This document shows positions 8,190 through 16,613 of a DNA stretch of 24,108 nt, piece after piece (position 1 is the stretch's first letter; each line of letters opens with the position of its first letter). The translations under genes and the position numbers were made by a program. The stretch lies in assembly GCA_964537875.1 (NCBI GenBank), contig CAZIDN010000056.1, positions 1 to 24,108 of the forward strand, given 5' to 3'. The DNA is from JAPKZH01 sp964537875. GTDB taxonomy: Bacteria > Acidobacteriota > Aminicenantia > Aminicenantales > UBA4085. The notes beneath the pieces were generated by a model, which was not told the origin of the DNA, searched no databases, and saw only the letters and a program-made list of their open reading frames with translations.

Positions 8190-8273
8190 GGAGGGGAAGA
8201 CCCCTTCCAACGGGCGCCGGGAAGACCCGGCCGCCCTGCCTCCCCTTCTTGGGCGGGGCATGAAACCCCGCCC
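8190..8273. repeat. Tandem series of GC-rich hairpins between gdhA and nadE
   Basis: Three stems follow one another: GGGG/CCCC around AAGA (8193-8204, extendable by A-T and G-U pairs); GGGCGCCGGG with CCCGGCCGCCC, one-base bulge, loop AAGA (8212-8236); and a perfect 8-bp GGGCGGGG/CCCCGCCC with loop CATGAAA (8251-8273). Together with the 8129 stem they fill the 306-bp gap. The look is that of REP-like intergenic elements. No coding sequence is seen. Confidence 0.5.
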
Positions 8274-8351
8274 TGCGACCAAGGGGCATATTCGCCGTTC
8301 GTCAAAATCGGTTCTATTTTTGTAATTCTATTTATTCGGCAAAAAACCTAC

Positions 8352-8357
8352 TATAAT
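8352..8357 (+). promoter_or_regulatory. Candidate -10 box for nadE
   Basis: A perfect TATAAT stands about 46 nt before the nadE start. No good -35 box lies 16-18 nt upstream; the region there is AT-rich only. A small stem (8365-8370 with 8378-8383) lies in the inferred leader. Confidence 0.4.
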
Positions 8358-8402
8358 AGGCGAGATCTTCTCTCAGGGAAGATGTGAGGAGGGCGGCCCA
8401 AG

Positions 8403-10052
8403 ATGAAAATTACCATGGCCCAATTGAATCCCATCGTCGGGGACATCAACGGCAATACATCAAAGATCATTCAAACCATGTCTCAATGCCGTAACGCAGA
8501 TCCTGACTTGGTTGTCTTCCCGGAGCTTTTTCTTGTCGGATACCCCCCCAAGGACCTCCTGGAAAGGCCGTGGTTCATAGAAAAGGCTCAGCAGGCCGTC
8601 CAAGAACTAGCACAAACCTCGCTCAGGTATCCTCAGACCGGCATACTATTCGGGGCGCCCCTGCCGACTGGAAAAGACGTGGGGAAGCGTCTCTATAACT
8701 CGGCCGTCTTGATTTTTCAAGGACGGGTTCTTTCCATCCATCACAAGTCTCTGCTTCCCACTTATGATGTCTTCGACGAAAGGAGACATTTCGACCCGGC
8801 CCCGGAGATCAACACCGTCGCCTTCAAGGAGGAAAAGCTGGGCGTCTCGATCTGCGAAGATGCCTGGAACGACCCGGAATTATGGCCGAAAGGAACGCTC
8901 TATCCTTTTGACCCGATCGAAATCCTGGCCAGACAAGGGGCGACCCTCTTCATCAATATTTCCGCGTCGCCCTTCTTTAGGGGAAAAGAAGAAATCCGGT
9001 TCCGACTCATCCGCAATCATGCCCAGAAACATCGGCGTGCGTTTGTTTTTGTCAACCAGATCGGAGGCAATGATGAGCTAATCTTCGACGGTCGGAGCCT
9101 ATGTCTGGACGCGGCGGGGGAACCGGTGGCGATATGTCCTTCCTTTGCCGAGCATGTTCACACCATAGATACAACGCTTGCCGGAAGGCCGGGATTATAT
9201 GTCCCTCAGGACAAGCTTGAATCCATTCACGAAGCTCTGGTTTTGGGCGTCCGGGACTATATGAGAAAGTGCGGTTTTTCCAAAGCGGTCGTCGGTCTTT
9301 CCGGGGGGATTGATTCGGCAGTTACTTGCTGCTTGGCTAAAGACGCCGTGGGGAGCGAAAATGTATTGGGAATTTCGATGCCTTCTCCCTACTCTTCGAA
9401 AGGCAGCATCGAGGACTCGAGAAAGCTGGCCGCGAACATCGGCATCCGATTTCAGGTGGTTCCCATTTCGACCATCTATCAGGCCTATTTGGATACGCTC
9501 AAAGACCCGTTCGCGGGTCAGGAACCCGATATAACGGAAGAAAATATCCAGGCCCGGATCCGGGGCAACATTCTAATGGCCTTCTCCAACAAGTTCGGCC
9601 ACCTCGTTCTATCCACCGGAAACAAGAGCGAGCTAGCCGTCGGCTATTGCACCCTCTATGGAGACATGAGCGGCGGGCTGGCCGTCATTTCCGACGTGCC
9701 GAAGACAATGGTCTATGATCTGGCCAACTATATTAATAGAAAAACGGAGGTCATTCCGAGAGCGATCATTGAAAAGCCGCCCTCTGCGGAACTCAAGCCC
9801 GATCAGGTGGACCAAGATACGCTTCCACCCTATTCCATCCTCGACAAGATCCTCCATTACTATATAGAGGAACTTTACTCCGTTGAAGAGATTATCCATC
9901 TAGGTTTTGACCGGGAAACGGTGAGATGGGTTGCGCAAATGGTTGAAAAAAATGAGTATAAAAGGAAACAAGCGGCGCTGGGCCTCAAGGTCACGACAAA
10001 GGCTTTTGGCGTTGGAAGAAGAATTCCGATCGCCGCGAGGGTCGACATTTAA
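8403..10052 (+). CDS. nadE: Glutamine-dependent NAD+ synthetase
   Basis: Cytoplasmic 549-residue enzyme that makes NAD+ from nicotinate adenine dinucleotide, ATP and glutamine. The N-terminal nitrilase-type glutaminase domain (about 1-255) has the full triad: Glu41 in FPELFLVGYP, Lys115 in HHKSLLPTYD and Cys151 in SICEDAW. The C-terminal synthetase domain has the ATP-pyrophosphatase loop SGGIDS at 300-305 and the STGNKSE and YGDMSGG motifs, ending at an ordinary length. Because the glutaminase domain is intact it can use glutamine directly and does not rely on free ammonia. A GAGGAGG ribosome site lies about 10 nt before the ATG. The alpha-galactosidase gene starts 47 nt downstream and may be cotranscribed. 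Confidence 0.97.
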   Translation: MKITMAQLNPIVGDINGNTSKIIQTMSQCRNADPDLVVFPELFLVGYPPKDLLERPWFIEKAQQAVQELAQTSLRYPQTGILFGAPLPTGKDVGKRLYNSAVLIFQGRVLSIHHKSLLPTYDVFDERRHFDPAPEINTVAFKEEKLGVSICEDAWNDPELWPKGTLYPFDPIEILARQGATLFINISASPFFRGKEEIRFRLIRNHAQKHRRAFVFVNQIGGNDELIFDGRSLCLDAAGEPVAICPSFAEHVHTIDTTLAGRPGLYVPQDKLESIHEALVLGVRDYMRKCGFSKAVVGLSGGIDSAVTCCLAKDAVGSENVLGISMPSPYSSKGSIEDSRKLAANIGIRFQVVPISTIYQAYLDTLKDPFAGQEPDITEENIQARIRGNILMAFSNKFGHLVLSTGNKSELAVGYCTLYGDMSGGLAVISDVPKTMVYDLANYINRKTEVIPRAIIEKPPSAELKPDQVDQDTLPPYSILDKILHYYIEELYSVEEIIHLGFDRETVRWVAQMVEKNEYKRKQAALGLKVTTKAFGVGRRIPIAARVDI

Positions 10053-10099
10053 CGGGTGAACAAAAAAAGTTTCCTAAAATCCAATTTAGGGGGTTTTCC

Positions 10100-12136
10100 A
10101 TGAAAACGAAGATTCTTTCCTGTTTGATTCTCGGCGGTGTTTGTATTTCGGGACAAACTCTAACGGTTGGAAATCCGCTGTCTTTTGAAGAGAGCAAAAA
10201 AGCCGGTCAGTTTATCGGAGAGCACCTTGCCAAGGGGAAGCTGCCACCGTTTTCTTTTATCTACGACGGGAAAGCCTCCACGTCCTTCCTGACCCGCTGG
10301 ACATTTACCGAAGAAAAGAAAAAAATCGATGACGATCGAACTCTGCAAATCTTGACCTATACCGATCCAAAAACGGGTCTTATCGTTCGCGCCCTCTGCA
10401 CGGTTTACAATGATTTCCCCGCTGTCGAATGGGTCTTGAGATTCAAAAATTCGTCCCGTGCCAAGACACCGATCATCGAAAATATCCAGGCTATAGAAAC
10501 AGATTTCCAATATTCCGGCGCGGGGAATTTTATCCTCCATCGGGCCCTGGGCAGCAATGCCGAGCGGGTTGATTTTGCCCCGATCGACGAACCCTTGAAT
10601 CCCGGCAGTGCAATTGCGTTCGGCCCGCGGGAAGGACGCTCCTCCGGAAACGGCGCCCTTCCCTTTTTCAACATCGAGGCTCCCGGGGAAGGGGTCATGG
10701 TCGGCTTAGGCTGGTCGGGAAAATGGAAATCCACGGTCCGGCGCGATGCCGGGACGGCAATCCGTCTTTCGACGGGCATGGAAAAAACGCATTTTGCCCT
10801 TCATCCCGGGGAAGAAGTCCGCACGCCGAGCGTGGTTCTGCTTTTCTGGTCCGGCAGCGATCGTCTGCGGGGCCACAATCTCTTCCGCCGGTTTATCCTC
10901 AAACAACACACGCCCCAAAAGAACGGCCGGCCTATGATATTACCCCTGGCCAGCGGATTGGGTTTCGGCGGCCCGCGTCCCTGTAACGAATACAGCTGCG
11001 CCACCGAAACGTTTGCCATCGCCATGGCCTACCGGCTGGAGCAGTTCGGCATCGTGCCCGAAGCCGGCTGGATCGACGCCGGCTGGTATGAAGGATCGGA
11101 GACAGGCTGGTGGCAAGGCGTCGGAAACTGGGTCATCAACAAGAAAAACTTCCCGAATGGAATACGGCCCGTCTCGGATGTCGCAAAAAAGCTGGGAATG
11201 GGCTTCGTCCTTTGGTTTGAGCCGGAAAGAGTCTGCAAAGGGACCCGGCTCGACCGCGAGCATCCCGAATGGCTGGTCAAGCTGCCGCAGAATTCCAACA
11301 GCCTGCTGGACCTCGGCAATCCCGAAGCGCGGCGCTGGCTGACGGACTATATCTCGGGGATGATCGAACGAGAGGGCCTCACGGTCTATCGTCAGGACTT
11401 CAACTTCGACCCGCAGGACTATTGGCGCGCGGCGGACGCCCCGGACCGCCAGGGCATTTCGGAAATCAAGCACATCGAAGGCCTCTACGAATTTTGGGAC
11501 GAGCTTTTAAAACGCCACCCCGGGCTGCTCATCGATAACTGCGCCAGCGGTGGGCGCCGGCTCGACTTGGAAACGATCTCCCGGAGCGCGCCGCTCTGGC
11601 GGACGGATTATCAGTATTACGAGCCCAACGGATATCAATGCCACACCTACGGCATCAACCTCTATCTGCCCTGCAGCGGAACGGGCAACAGCAACCCGGA
11701 GACCTATTTTTGGCGGAGCTCCCTGAGCAGCGCCCTGGTCTTCGGCTGGGAGATCAACCAGCCCAGTTTCCCGCTGCCCCAGGCAAAAAAATCCATGGAA
11801 GAGTTCAAGAAATTGCGGCCCTATTTTTACGGAGATTATTATCCCCTGACCGCCTACAGCGCTTCGGACGAAGCCTGGATGGCCTACCAATTTGATCGTC
11901 CCGAATTCCAGGACGGAATGATTCTGGCTTTCCGGCGGAACCTGAGCAATGCCTCGACCTGCCAGGTCAAGCTCCATGGATTGATACCGGGCGCCGTCTA
12001 TGCCCTGAATTTTGAGGATTATGGAATCAAGATATCTGAAATCGGCAAAAAACTTCTCGAAAACGGTTTAGAAATCAAAATCCCGGCAACCCCGGGCTCG
12101 CTCCTGATCACATATAAGCAGATCCGAATAGAATGA
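10100..12136 (+). CDS. Secreted alpha-galactosidase, GH36 type
   Basis: Exported 678-residue glycoside hydrolase predicted to release alpha-galactose from oligo- or polysaccharides. The first 19 residues form a signal peptide. A beta-sandwich N-terminal part is followed by the barrel with LWFEPERV (371-378), the nucleophile Asp433 in VYRQDFNFD, IDNCASGGRR (478-487), and the likely acid/base Asp503 in WRTDYQ. These fit the GH36 family, where the acid/base motif is usually SDNTD; the substitution TDYQ and the R in place of KWD mean substrate specificity may differ (alpha-N-acetylgalactosaminidase or another alpha-glycoside). Start supported by AGGGGG 8 nt before the ATG. Neighbours include a polysaccharide lyase-like gene, in line with glycan use. 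Confidence 0.9.
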   Translation: MKTKILSCLILGGVCISGQTLTVGNPLSFEESKKAGQFIGEHLAKGKLPPFSFIYDGKASTSFLTRWTFTEEKKKIDDDRTLQILTYTDPKTGLIVRALCTVYNDFPAVEWVLRFKNSSRAKTPIIENIQAIETDFQYSGAGNFILHRALGSNAERVDFAPIDEPLNPGSAIAFGPREGRSSGNGALPFFNIEAPGEGVMVGLGWSGKWKSTVRRDAGTAIRLSTGMEKTHFALHPGEEVRTPSVVLLFWSGSDRLRGHNLFRRFILKQHTPQKNGRPMILPLASGLGFGGPRPCNEYSCATETFAIAMAYRLEQFGIVPEAGWIDAGWYEGSETGWWQGVGNWVINKKNFPNGIRPVSDVAKKLGMGFVLWFEPERVCKGTRLDREHPEWLVKLPQNSNSLLDLGNPEARRWLTDYISGMIEREGLTVYRQDFNFDPQDYWRAADAPDRQGISEIKHIEGLYEFWDELLKRHPGLLIDNCASGGRRLDLETISRSAPLWRTDYQYYEPNGYQCHTYGINLYLPCSGTGNSNPETYFWRSSLSSALVFGWEINQPSFPLPQAKKSMEEFKKLRPYFYGDYYPLTAYSASDEAWMAYQFDRPEFQDGMILAFRRNLSNASTCQVKLHGLIPGAVYALNFEDYGIKISEIGKKLLENGLEIKIPATPGSLLITYKQIRIE

Positions 12137-12187
12137 GACCATGGTGCTTCTCACAATAACTATGAAACATAAAAAGGAGTCCCTCCG

Positions 12188-12345
12188 ATGAACACCAAGC
12201 CCGTTTCACGAAGACGTTTTCTTTCTCAAGCAGCCCTCGGCGGCATGGCGGCACGACATCGCTCTACCAGACCTTAGCCTGTAAAAGGATCCTGGCGATT
12301 GCCGGAAATCGAGGGCATGTCGTTATCATAGTGGGCCACGCATGA
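12188..12345 (+). pseudogene. Broken Tat-signal gene remnant
   Basis: A good ribosome site (AAGGAG, about 9 nt) precedes an ATG at 12188 that starts a clear twin-arginine signal, SRRRFLSQAALGG, but the frame stops at 12277 after 29 residues. In another frame the sequence continues as SLYQTLACKRILAIAG up to a TGA at 12343-12345 that overlaps the ATG of the next gene (ATGA). The likeliest reading is an exported protein gene that lost its middle and suffered a frameshift. The product family cannot be named from what remains. An assembly or sequencing error is possible. Confidence 0.55.
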
Positions 12346-13067
12346 AAAAGAATGTCCTCCCCGCGTTGATCGTTTTTGTGGCTGCGGCCATGGCAGCCGG
12401 GCGACAGGCGGGGACCGATCCCCGGATTTGGGTGGCCTATCTTGAAAAGTCCTACGCGGAAATCGAGAGCTACTCTGCCATTTTCCACAAACAAGAGCGC
12501 GTCGACGGAAAGCTCAGGGAAGAGGAAACGATCTCGCTCAAGTTCAAAAAGCCCTTCAAAGTCTACATGAAATGGATCAAGGCTCCCCATAAAGGCCGCG
12601 AGGCGCTCTATGCGGCGGGCTGGAACAAGAACCAGGTCAGAGTCCATGAGGGAGGCATCCTGGGTCCGGTCACGGTCAACCTGGACCCGAACGGGCGTCA
12701 GGCGATGCAGGGAAACCGCCACCCGATCACGGATACGGGATTGGGCAATCTCGTGAAAATCCTTCGGGAAAATGTTAGCAAGGGCCTGGAGGCCGGCGAG
12801 CTTGAGTTCAAAGAGCATGGAGAGGACATGGTTTATGGCCGCAAAGCCCAAAAGATCGAACTTGTCCTCCCCAAGGCCAGGGCCAAAGATTATTACTGTC
12901 ATCGGGCCGTCATTCATGTGGACCTCGAGACGACGGTTCCCATCAAGGTTCAGATCTTCGATGGGAATGACCTATTGATTGAAAATTATGGCTTTGAGAA
13001 CCTCAACCTGAAAGTCGGGCTAACGGACGTCGATTTCGATCCCAAGAACCCGGCCTATAAGTTTTAA
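12342..13067 (+). CDS. DUF1571-family secreted protein
   Basis: A 241-residue protein with an N-terminal signal peptide (first 19-22 residues, Lys-rich then hydrophobic) and a body resembling the DUF1571 family, whose fold is related to LolA/LppX-type lipoprotein carriers. Seen: YLEKSYAEIESYSAIFHKQER near the N-terminus, KPFKVYMKWI, and the C-terminal ENYGFENLNLKVGLTDVDF typical of the family. It likely acts in the periplasm, perhaps binding lipid or a cell-surface component, but no function is established. Its ATG overlaps the stop of the broken Tat gene frame (ATGA), which suggests former coupling in one operon. Confidence 0.8.
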   Translation: MKKNVLPALIVFVAAAMAAGRQAGTDPRIWVAYLEKSYAEIESYSAIFHKQERVDGKLREEETISLKFKKPFKVYMKWIKAPHKGREALYAAGWNKNQVRVHEGGILGPVTVNLDPNGRQAMQGNRHPITDTGLGNLVKILRENVSKGLEAGELEFKEHGEDMVYGRKAQKIELVLPKARAKDYYCHRAVIHVDLETTVPIKVQIFDGNDLLIENYGFENLNLKVGLTDVDFDPKNPAYKF

Positions 13068-13090
13068 GCGAAGGTCGACACCCTCGCGGA

Positions 13091-13119
13091 TTGACCTCAT
13101 TCGCCATATGGAATAAGCT
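13091..13119 (+). promoter_or_regulatory. Weak promoter candidate before the WbqC-family gene
   Basis: TTGACC (13091-13096), a 17-nt spacer and TAAGCT (13114-13119). The -35 box is five of six but the -10 is only three of six. The predicted leader is about 29 nt to the GTG at 13155. Confidence 0.3.
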
Positions 13120-13154
13120 TCTCTCATCCCGGAACGCCGAGGCAAAAGCCGCCA

Positions 13155-13862
13155 GTGAACGTGACCTTTAACCAGCCGGCCTTCATTCCCTGGGGCGGGT
13201 TTTTCGCCAGGCTGCTGAATTCCGACAGAATGGTCCTCCTGGACGAGACGATCCTGGCCAGGGGATTCACATATGTCAACCGCAACCGGATCAAAGGCCC
13301 GCGCGGCGAGGTTTGGCTGACCGTCCCGCTTAAAAAGAAAGGGCGAAGGGCGCAAAAAATCCGGGACCTGGAAATCTATGAGAAGGAGAGATGGAGAAAG
13401 AAATTTCTTCTGACTCTCCGGCATTATTATGGGAAGTCCGTGGACTTCGATCCCGTCTTTGAAAAAATCAGAGCGGCCGCAGACTCTCCAGATGAAAGCT
13501 TCTTAAAAATGTCCCTCGCTCTCATCGAGGTCCTCAAAAACGAGCTCAATATCAGCCGAGAGACGGTCCTTCAATCGGATATCGGCATCACGGGGAAAGG
13601 GACGACGCTTCTTGTGTCCATCGCCAAAGAGCTCGGGGCGGAAGAGGTCCTCCTTCCCTATTTTTCCGACAAAGCCGTTGATTACGGCGCGTTCAAAAAA
13701 GAAAATATTCATGTCCGGCTGCTCCGCTATGATCCGCCTCAGTATCCACAGTTATGGGGAGATTTCATCAAGAACCTCTCTGCGCTCGATCTTTTGTTCT
13801 GCTGCGGTCAACGCGGCCGGGCGGTCATAGAAAAGGGGACTCATCTGTACGAAATTCCTTGA
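13155..13862 (+). CDS. WbqC-family protein
   Basis: A 235-residue cytoplasmic protein of the WbqC-like family, often found in surface polysaccharide gene clusters and of unclear enzymatic role. Seen: FNQPAFIPWGGFFARLLNSD at the N-terminus, NRNRIKGPRG and WLTVPLKKKG, then a conserved region IGITGKGTTLL; the family typically shows a QPxFxPWxG start and this matches. The start is GTG at 13155 with GAGG about 12 nt upstream, a rather long spacing. It sits 13 nt before the polysaccharide lyase-like gene, so the two are probably cotranscribed. Confidence 0.82.
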   Translation: MNVTFNQPAFIPWGGFFARLLNSDRMVLLDETILARGFTYVNRNRIKGPRGEVWLTVPLKKKGRRAQKIRDLEIYEKERWRKKFLLTLRHYYGKSVDFDPVFEKIRAAADSPDESFLKMSLALIEVLKNELNISRETVLQSDIGITGKGTTLLVSIAKELGAEEVLLPYFSDKAVDYGAFKKENIHVRLLRYDPPQYPQLWGDFIKNLSALDLLFCCGQRGRAVIEKGTHLYEIP

Positions 13863-13875
13863 GGAGGCCTTGAAG

Positions 13876-15846
13876 ATGAGAACGCGGAACATAGCGGCAC
13901 TGGGATTTTGGTTTTGGGCCCTGGTCATTTTCTCGCCGTCGGCGACGCCCCAAGAAAAATCGGATTTGCTGAGCGGCGCCTACACATCGGAGAAGTTGAA
14001 AGAAATCATCCTTCCGCTCCAAGATTGGCATCCGTTCCCGAAAGCGGCCGAGCATGAGGAATGGCAGAAACTCCCCGAGAAAATTCGCGCCGCATACATC
14101 CGGCAGGCGGAAAAGCATTTGAACGGCGAGTGGGTAACGCCCAAAACCTCCATCTTCCTGGATTTTGTCAGGAACGGAAACCGGAGCCGCTACGAGGCCA
14201 TCTCTTTCGGCCGGAGGGCAAAGCTGGCCGAGCTCGTCATCGCCGAATGCATCGAGGCCAAAGGCCGCTTCCTGGATGATATCCTCAACGGCATCTGGAC
14301 GATCTGCGAAGAAACATACTGGGGCGTTCCCGCCCATATCGGGGCCCAGAAAAAGGGCTCCGGACTTCCCGATGTCACCGAACCGACCGTGGACCTGTTC
14401 ACCGCAGAAACCGGGATGCTCCTGGCCTGGATCGATTACCTCCTTGGCGACGAGCTCGACCGCATCTCCCCCCGTGTTCGGGAGCGCATCGATCACGAAG
14501 TCCAGCGTCGCATCCTCTCCGTCAACTTGGTGCGTGACGATTTCTGGTGGATGGGCCTCCAGGGTCAGAAGGTGAACAACTGGAATCCCTGGATTTGCTC
14601 CAACTGGCTGACGGCCGCCCTTCTCCTGGAAAAAGAACCGGACCGGAGGATCCAATCCATATCGAAAGTTCTCAAATGCTTGGACCAATTCTTGAACTCC
14701 TACCCCAAAGACGGCGGCTGCGATGAAGGCCCCGGCTATTGGGACCGGGCCGGCGCGTCGCTCTATGATTGCCTCGAGCTTCTCCACGGCGCATCCAACG
14801 GCCGGCTCAATATTTTTGACCACCCTCTGGCGCGGGAAATCGGGCGGTATATCGGCCGCGTTTATATTTCCGGCCGCTACTACATCAATTTCGCCGATGC
14901 CGCCGCAAAGCTGAACGCCAATGCCTCGGTTATCTATCGCTTCGGACAGAGCATCCGGGATCAAGACATGATGAGCTTCGGAGCATTTCTGGCCAAGCAA
15001 CAGAATCTCGGGGAGGATGCCATTCGAGGAAGCTTCGGCTGGCTGGGAAGGGTTCTGCCCACGCTTTTTCTCATCAGTGAGCTTAATAACGTGCCGCCCA
15101 AAGAGCCTCTGACCCGGGATTTTTGGCTCCCGGAACTGCAGGTCATGGGAGCCAGGTCCTTCGAGGGGTCGGCCAAAGGACTCTATCTCGCCGCCAAAGG
15201 CGGCCACAATGCCGAGAGCCACAACCACAACGATGTGGGCAATTTCATCGTCTACGCCGACGGCCATCCGGTCCTCATCGATGTCGGCGTCGAAGCCTAC
15301 ACAGCCAAGACCTTCAACAACCGGCGGTACGAGATTTGGACAATGCAGTCCGCCTACCATAACCTTCCGACAATCAACGGCGTGATGCAAAAAGACGGCC
15401 GAGATTTTCGGGCAACCGATGTCGCCTACAAGTCCGGAACGAAGGCCGTTTCTTTCAGCCTTGACATCGCCAAAGCCTATCCCGAGGAGGCCCAAGTTCA
15501 GTCCTGGAAGCGAGCCCTGACTCTCGAGAGAGGCAAGCAGGTTATCCTTCGTGACAGTTACGTTTTAAAGAACGCCGGACGGCCCATCCAGATGACTTTG
15601 ATGAGCTGGCGCAAGCCGGAACTGACGGCTGAGGGAAAAATCAGGCTGGAAAACCCTGAGGAGCTCAAAGACACAAAACCTGTTTTTATTCTTTACGAAA
15701 AGCTCCAATGGAGCGTAAACCTTGAGACCCTTCCAATCGAAGACGGCCAATTGAGGTCTTCCTGGGGGGAAAGGGTTTATCGGATCCTGCTGACCGCCAA
15801 ACAAACTCCGCTACGGGGCGAATCGTCCATCTCGATCAAACAATAG
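13876..15846 (+). CDS. Secreted heparinase II/III-like polysaccharide lyase
   Basis: A 656-residue exported protein with a signal peptide ending near residue 25 (SPSATPQ). The first part is an alpha-helical toroid of the alginate-lyase type (about 60-400; motifs NWNPWICSNWL, DEGPGYWDRAGAS), and the second part is a heparinase II/III-like beta domain with GHNAESHNHNDVGNFIVY, the conserved His-rich stretch that holds a metal or substrate. Such enzymes cleave uronic-acid-containing glycans by beta-elimination; the substrate cannot be read. ATG at 13876 was chosen because GAGGAGG is 8 nt upstream; a TTG six bases earlier is too close to that site. It likely forms one unit with the WbqC-family gene. 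Confidence 0.88.
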   Translation: MRTRNIAALGFWFWALVIFSPSATPQEKSDLLSGAYTSEKLKEIILPLQDWHPFPKAAEHEEWQKLPEKIRAAYIRQAEKHLNGEWVTPKTSIFLDFVRNGNRSRYEAISFGRRAKLAELVIAECIEAKGRFLDDILNGIWTICEETYWGVPAHIGAQKKGSGLPDVTEPTVDLFTAETGMLLAWIDYLLGDELDRISPRVRERIDHEVQRRILSVNLVRDDFWWMGLQGQKVNNWNPWICSNWLTAALLLEKEPDRRIQSISKVLKCLDQFLNSYPKDGGCDEGPGYWDRAGASLYDCLELLHGASNGRLNIFDHPLAREIGRYIGRVYISGRYYINFADAAAKLNANASVIYRFGQSIRDQDMMSFGAFLAKQQNLGEDAIRGSFGWLGRVLPTLFLISELNNVPPKEPLTRDFWLPELQVMGARSFEGSAKGLYLAAKGGHNAESHNHNDVGNFIVYADGHPVLIDVGVEAYTAKTFNNRRYEIWTMQSAYHNLPTINGVMQKDGRDFRATDVAYKSGTKAVSFSLDIAKAYPEEAQVQSWKRALTLERGKQVILRDSYVLKNAGRPIQMTLMSWRKPELTAEGKIRLENPEELKDTKPVFILYEKLQWSVNLETLPIEDGQLRSSWGERVYRILLTAKQTPLRGESSISIKQ

Positions 15847-15887
15847 AACCTACGGGCTATAAAAAAGTCCCATTGATGAGGAGAAAT

Positions 15888-16520
15888 ATGTTACATAAAA
15901 AATTCCTTTCCGCACTTATCTTGATCCTCATCTTCGTCCTGGCGAGTTATGCCTTCTCCCAGACCGGGATCGAAGAGCGCGGGGAAAGATATACCAATGA
16001 GCGGCAGCCGCCAGACAAGATCATGGCCGCCATCGGGATCAAGGCCGGAATGGTCATCGGCGAAGTCGGCGCCGGGCAAGGCCGCTTCACCGTCCATCTG
16101 GCGCGTAAGGTCGGGGAGAGCGGGAAAATCTATGCCAACGATATCGACGAATCCAGCCTGGCCCATCTCAAGGATCGCTGTAAAAGAATCGGCCTCAACA
16201 ACGTGGACATCATCCACGGCCAAGTGGAGGATCCCCTCTTTCCGAAAGATTCCTTGGACATGGTTTTCATGATCCTGACCTACCATCATTTGGCCAAGCC
16301 CGTGGCCTTGCTCAAGAACATCATCCCCAGCCTGAAACCCGGGGCCACCGTCGTCGTCGTCGACCCGGATCCTGAAAAAGACAAGGACAGATGGGGAAGG
16401 GAATCCACGTCGGAAGAAAAAATGCGGAAAGAGGCCGGGGAGGCGGGCTTCGAGCTCGTCCGGATCGAAACTTTCCTGGAGAGGGACAACATTTTCATCC
16501 TCCGGGTCAAAGCCTCTTGA
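15888..16520 (+). CDS. Class I SAM-dependent methyltransferase with signal peptide
   Basis: A 210-residue protein. The Rossmann-fold methyltransferase is clear: motif I IGEVGAGQGRFT, an acidic second strand ANDIDESS, and the fourth-strand region MVFMILTYHHL, followed by LKPGATVVVVD. Unusually, it begins with a Lys-rich, strongly hydrophobic stretch (LHKKFLSALILILIFVLASYAF) with SYAFSQ as a likely cleavage site, so it is predicted exported or anchored. Methyl acceptor unknown. The ATG at 15888 has GAGGAG 4 nt upstream, somewhat close; ATG at 15876 is an alternative that would lengthen the N-terminus by four residues. Confidence 0.85.
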   Translation: MLHKKFLSALILILIFVLASYAFSQTGIEERGERYTNERQPPDKIMAAIGIKAGMVIGEVGAGQGRFTVHLARKVGESGKIYANDIDESSLAHLKDRCKRIGLNNVDIIHGQVEDPLFPKDSLDMVFMILTYHHLAKPVALLKNIIPSLKPGATVVVVDPDPEKDKDRWGRESTSEEKMRKEAGEAGFELVRIETFLERDNIFILRVKAS

Positions 16521-16547
16521 TATTGGCGCGCCGTTTGGTCTATCGTT

Positions 16548-16553
16548 TATAAT
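16548..16553 (+). promoter_or_regulatory. Candidate promoter -10 box before the truncated reductase gene
   Basis: A perfect TATAAT 60 nt before the ATG at 16614. A TTGGCG at 16523-16528 could serve as -35 with a long 19-nt spacer. Confidence 0.4.
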
Positions 16554-16613
16554 CTCGAGGCAAAAAACATTCATGTCGCTACCGGCAAAATCCATCGTCC
16601 TAAGGAGTGAATC

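Noticed and set aside
12264..12917. Minus-strand frame (217 codons) opposite the DUF1571 gene
   Set aside because: Antisense to a gene with signal peptide and family motifs; no supporting signal.
13825..15495. Long minus-strand open frame (556 codons) opposite the polysaccharide lyase gene
   Set aside because: It mirrors a real gene with signal peptide, conserved motifs and a good ribosome site; its own sequence shows no family motif. High GC favours long antisense frames.
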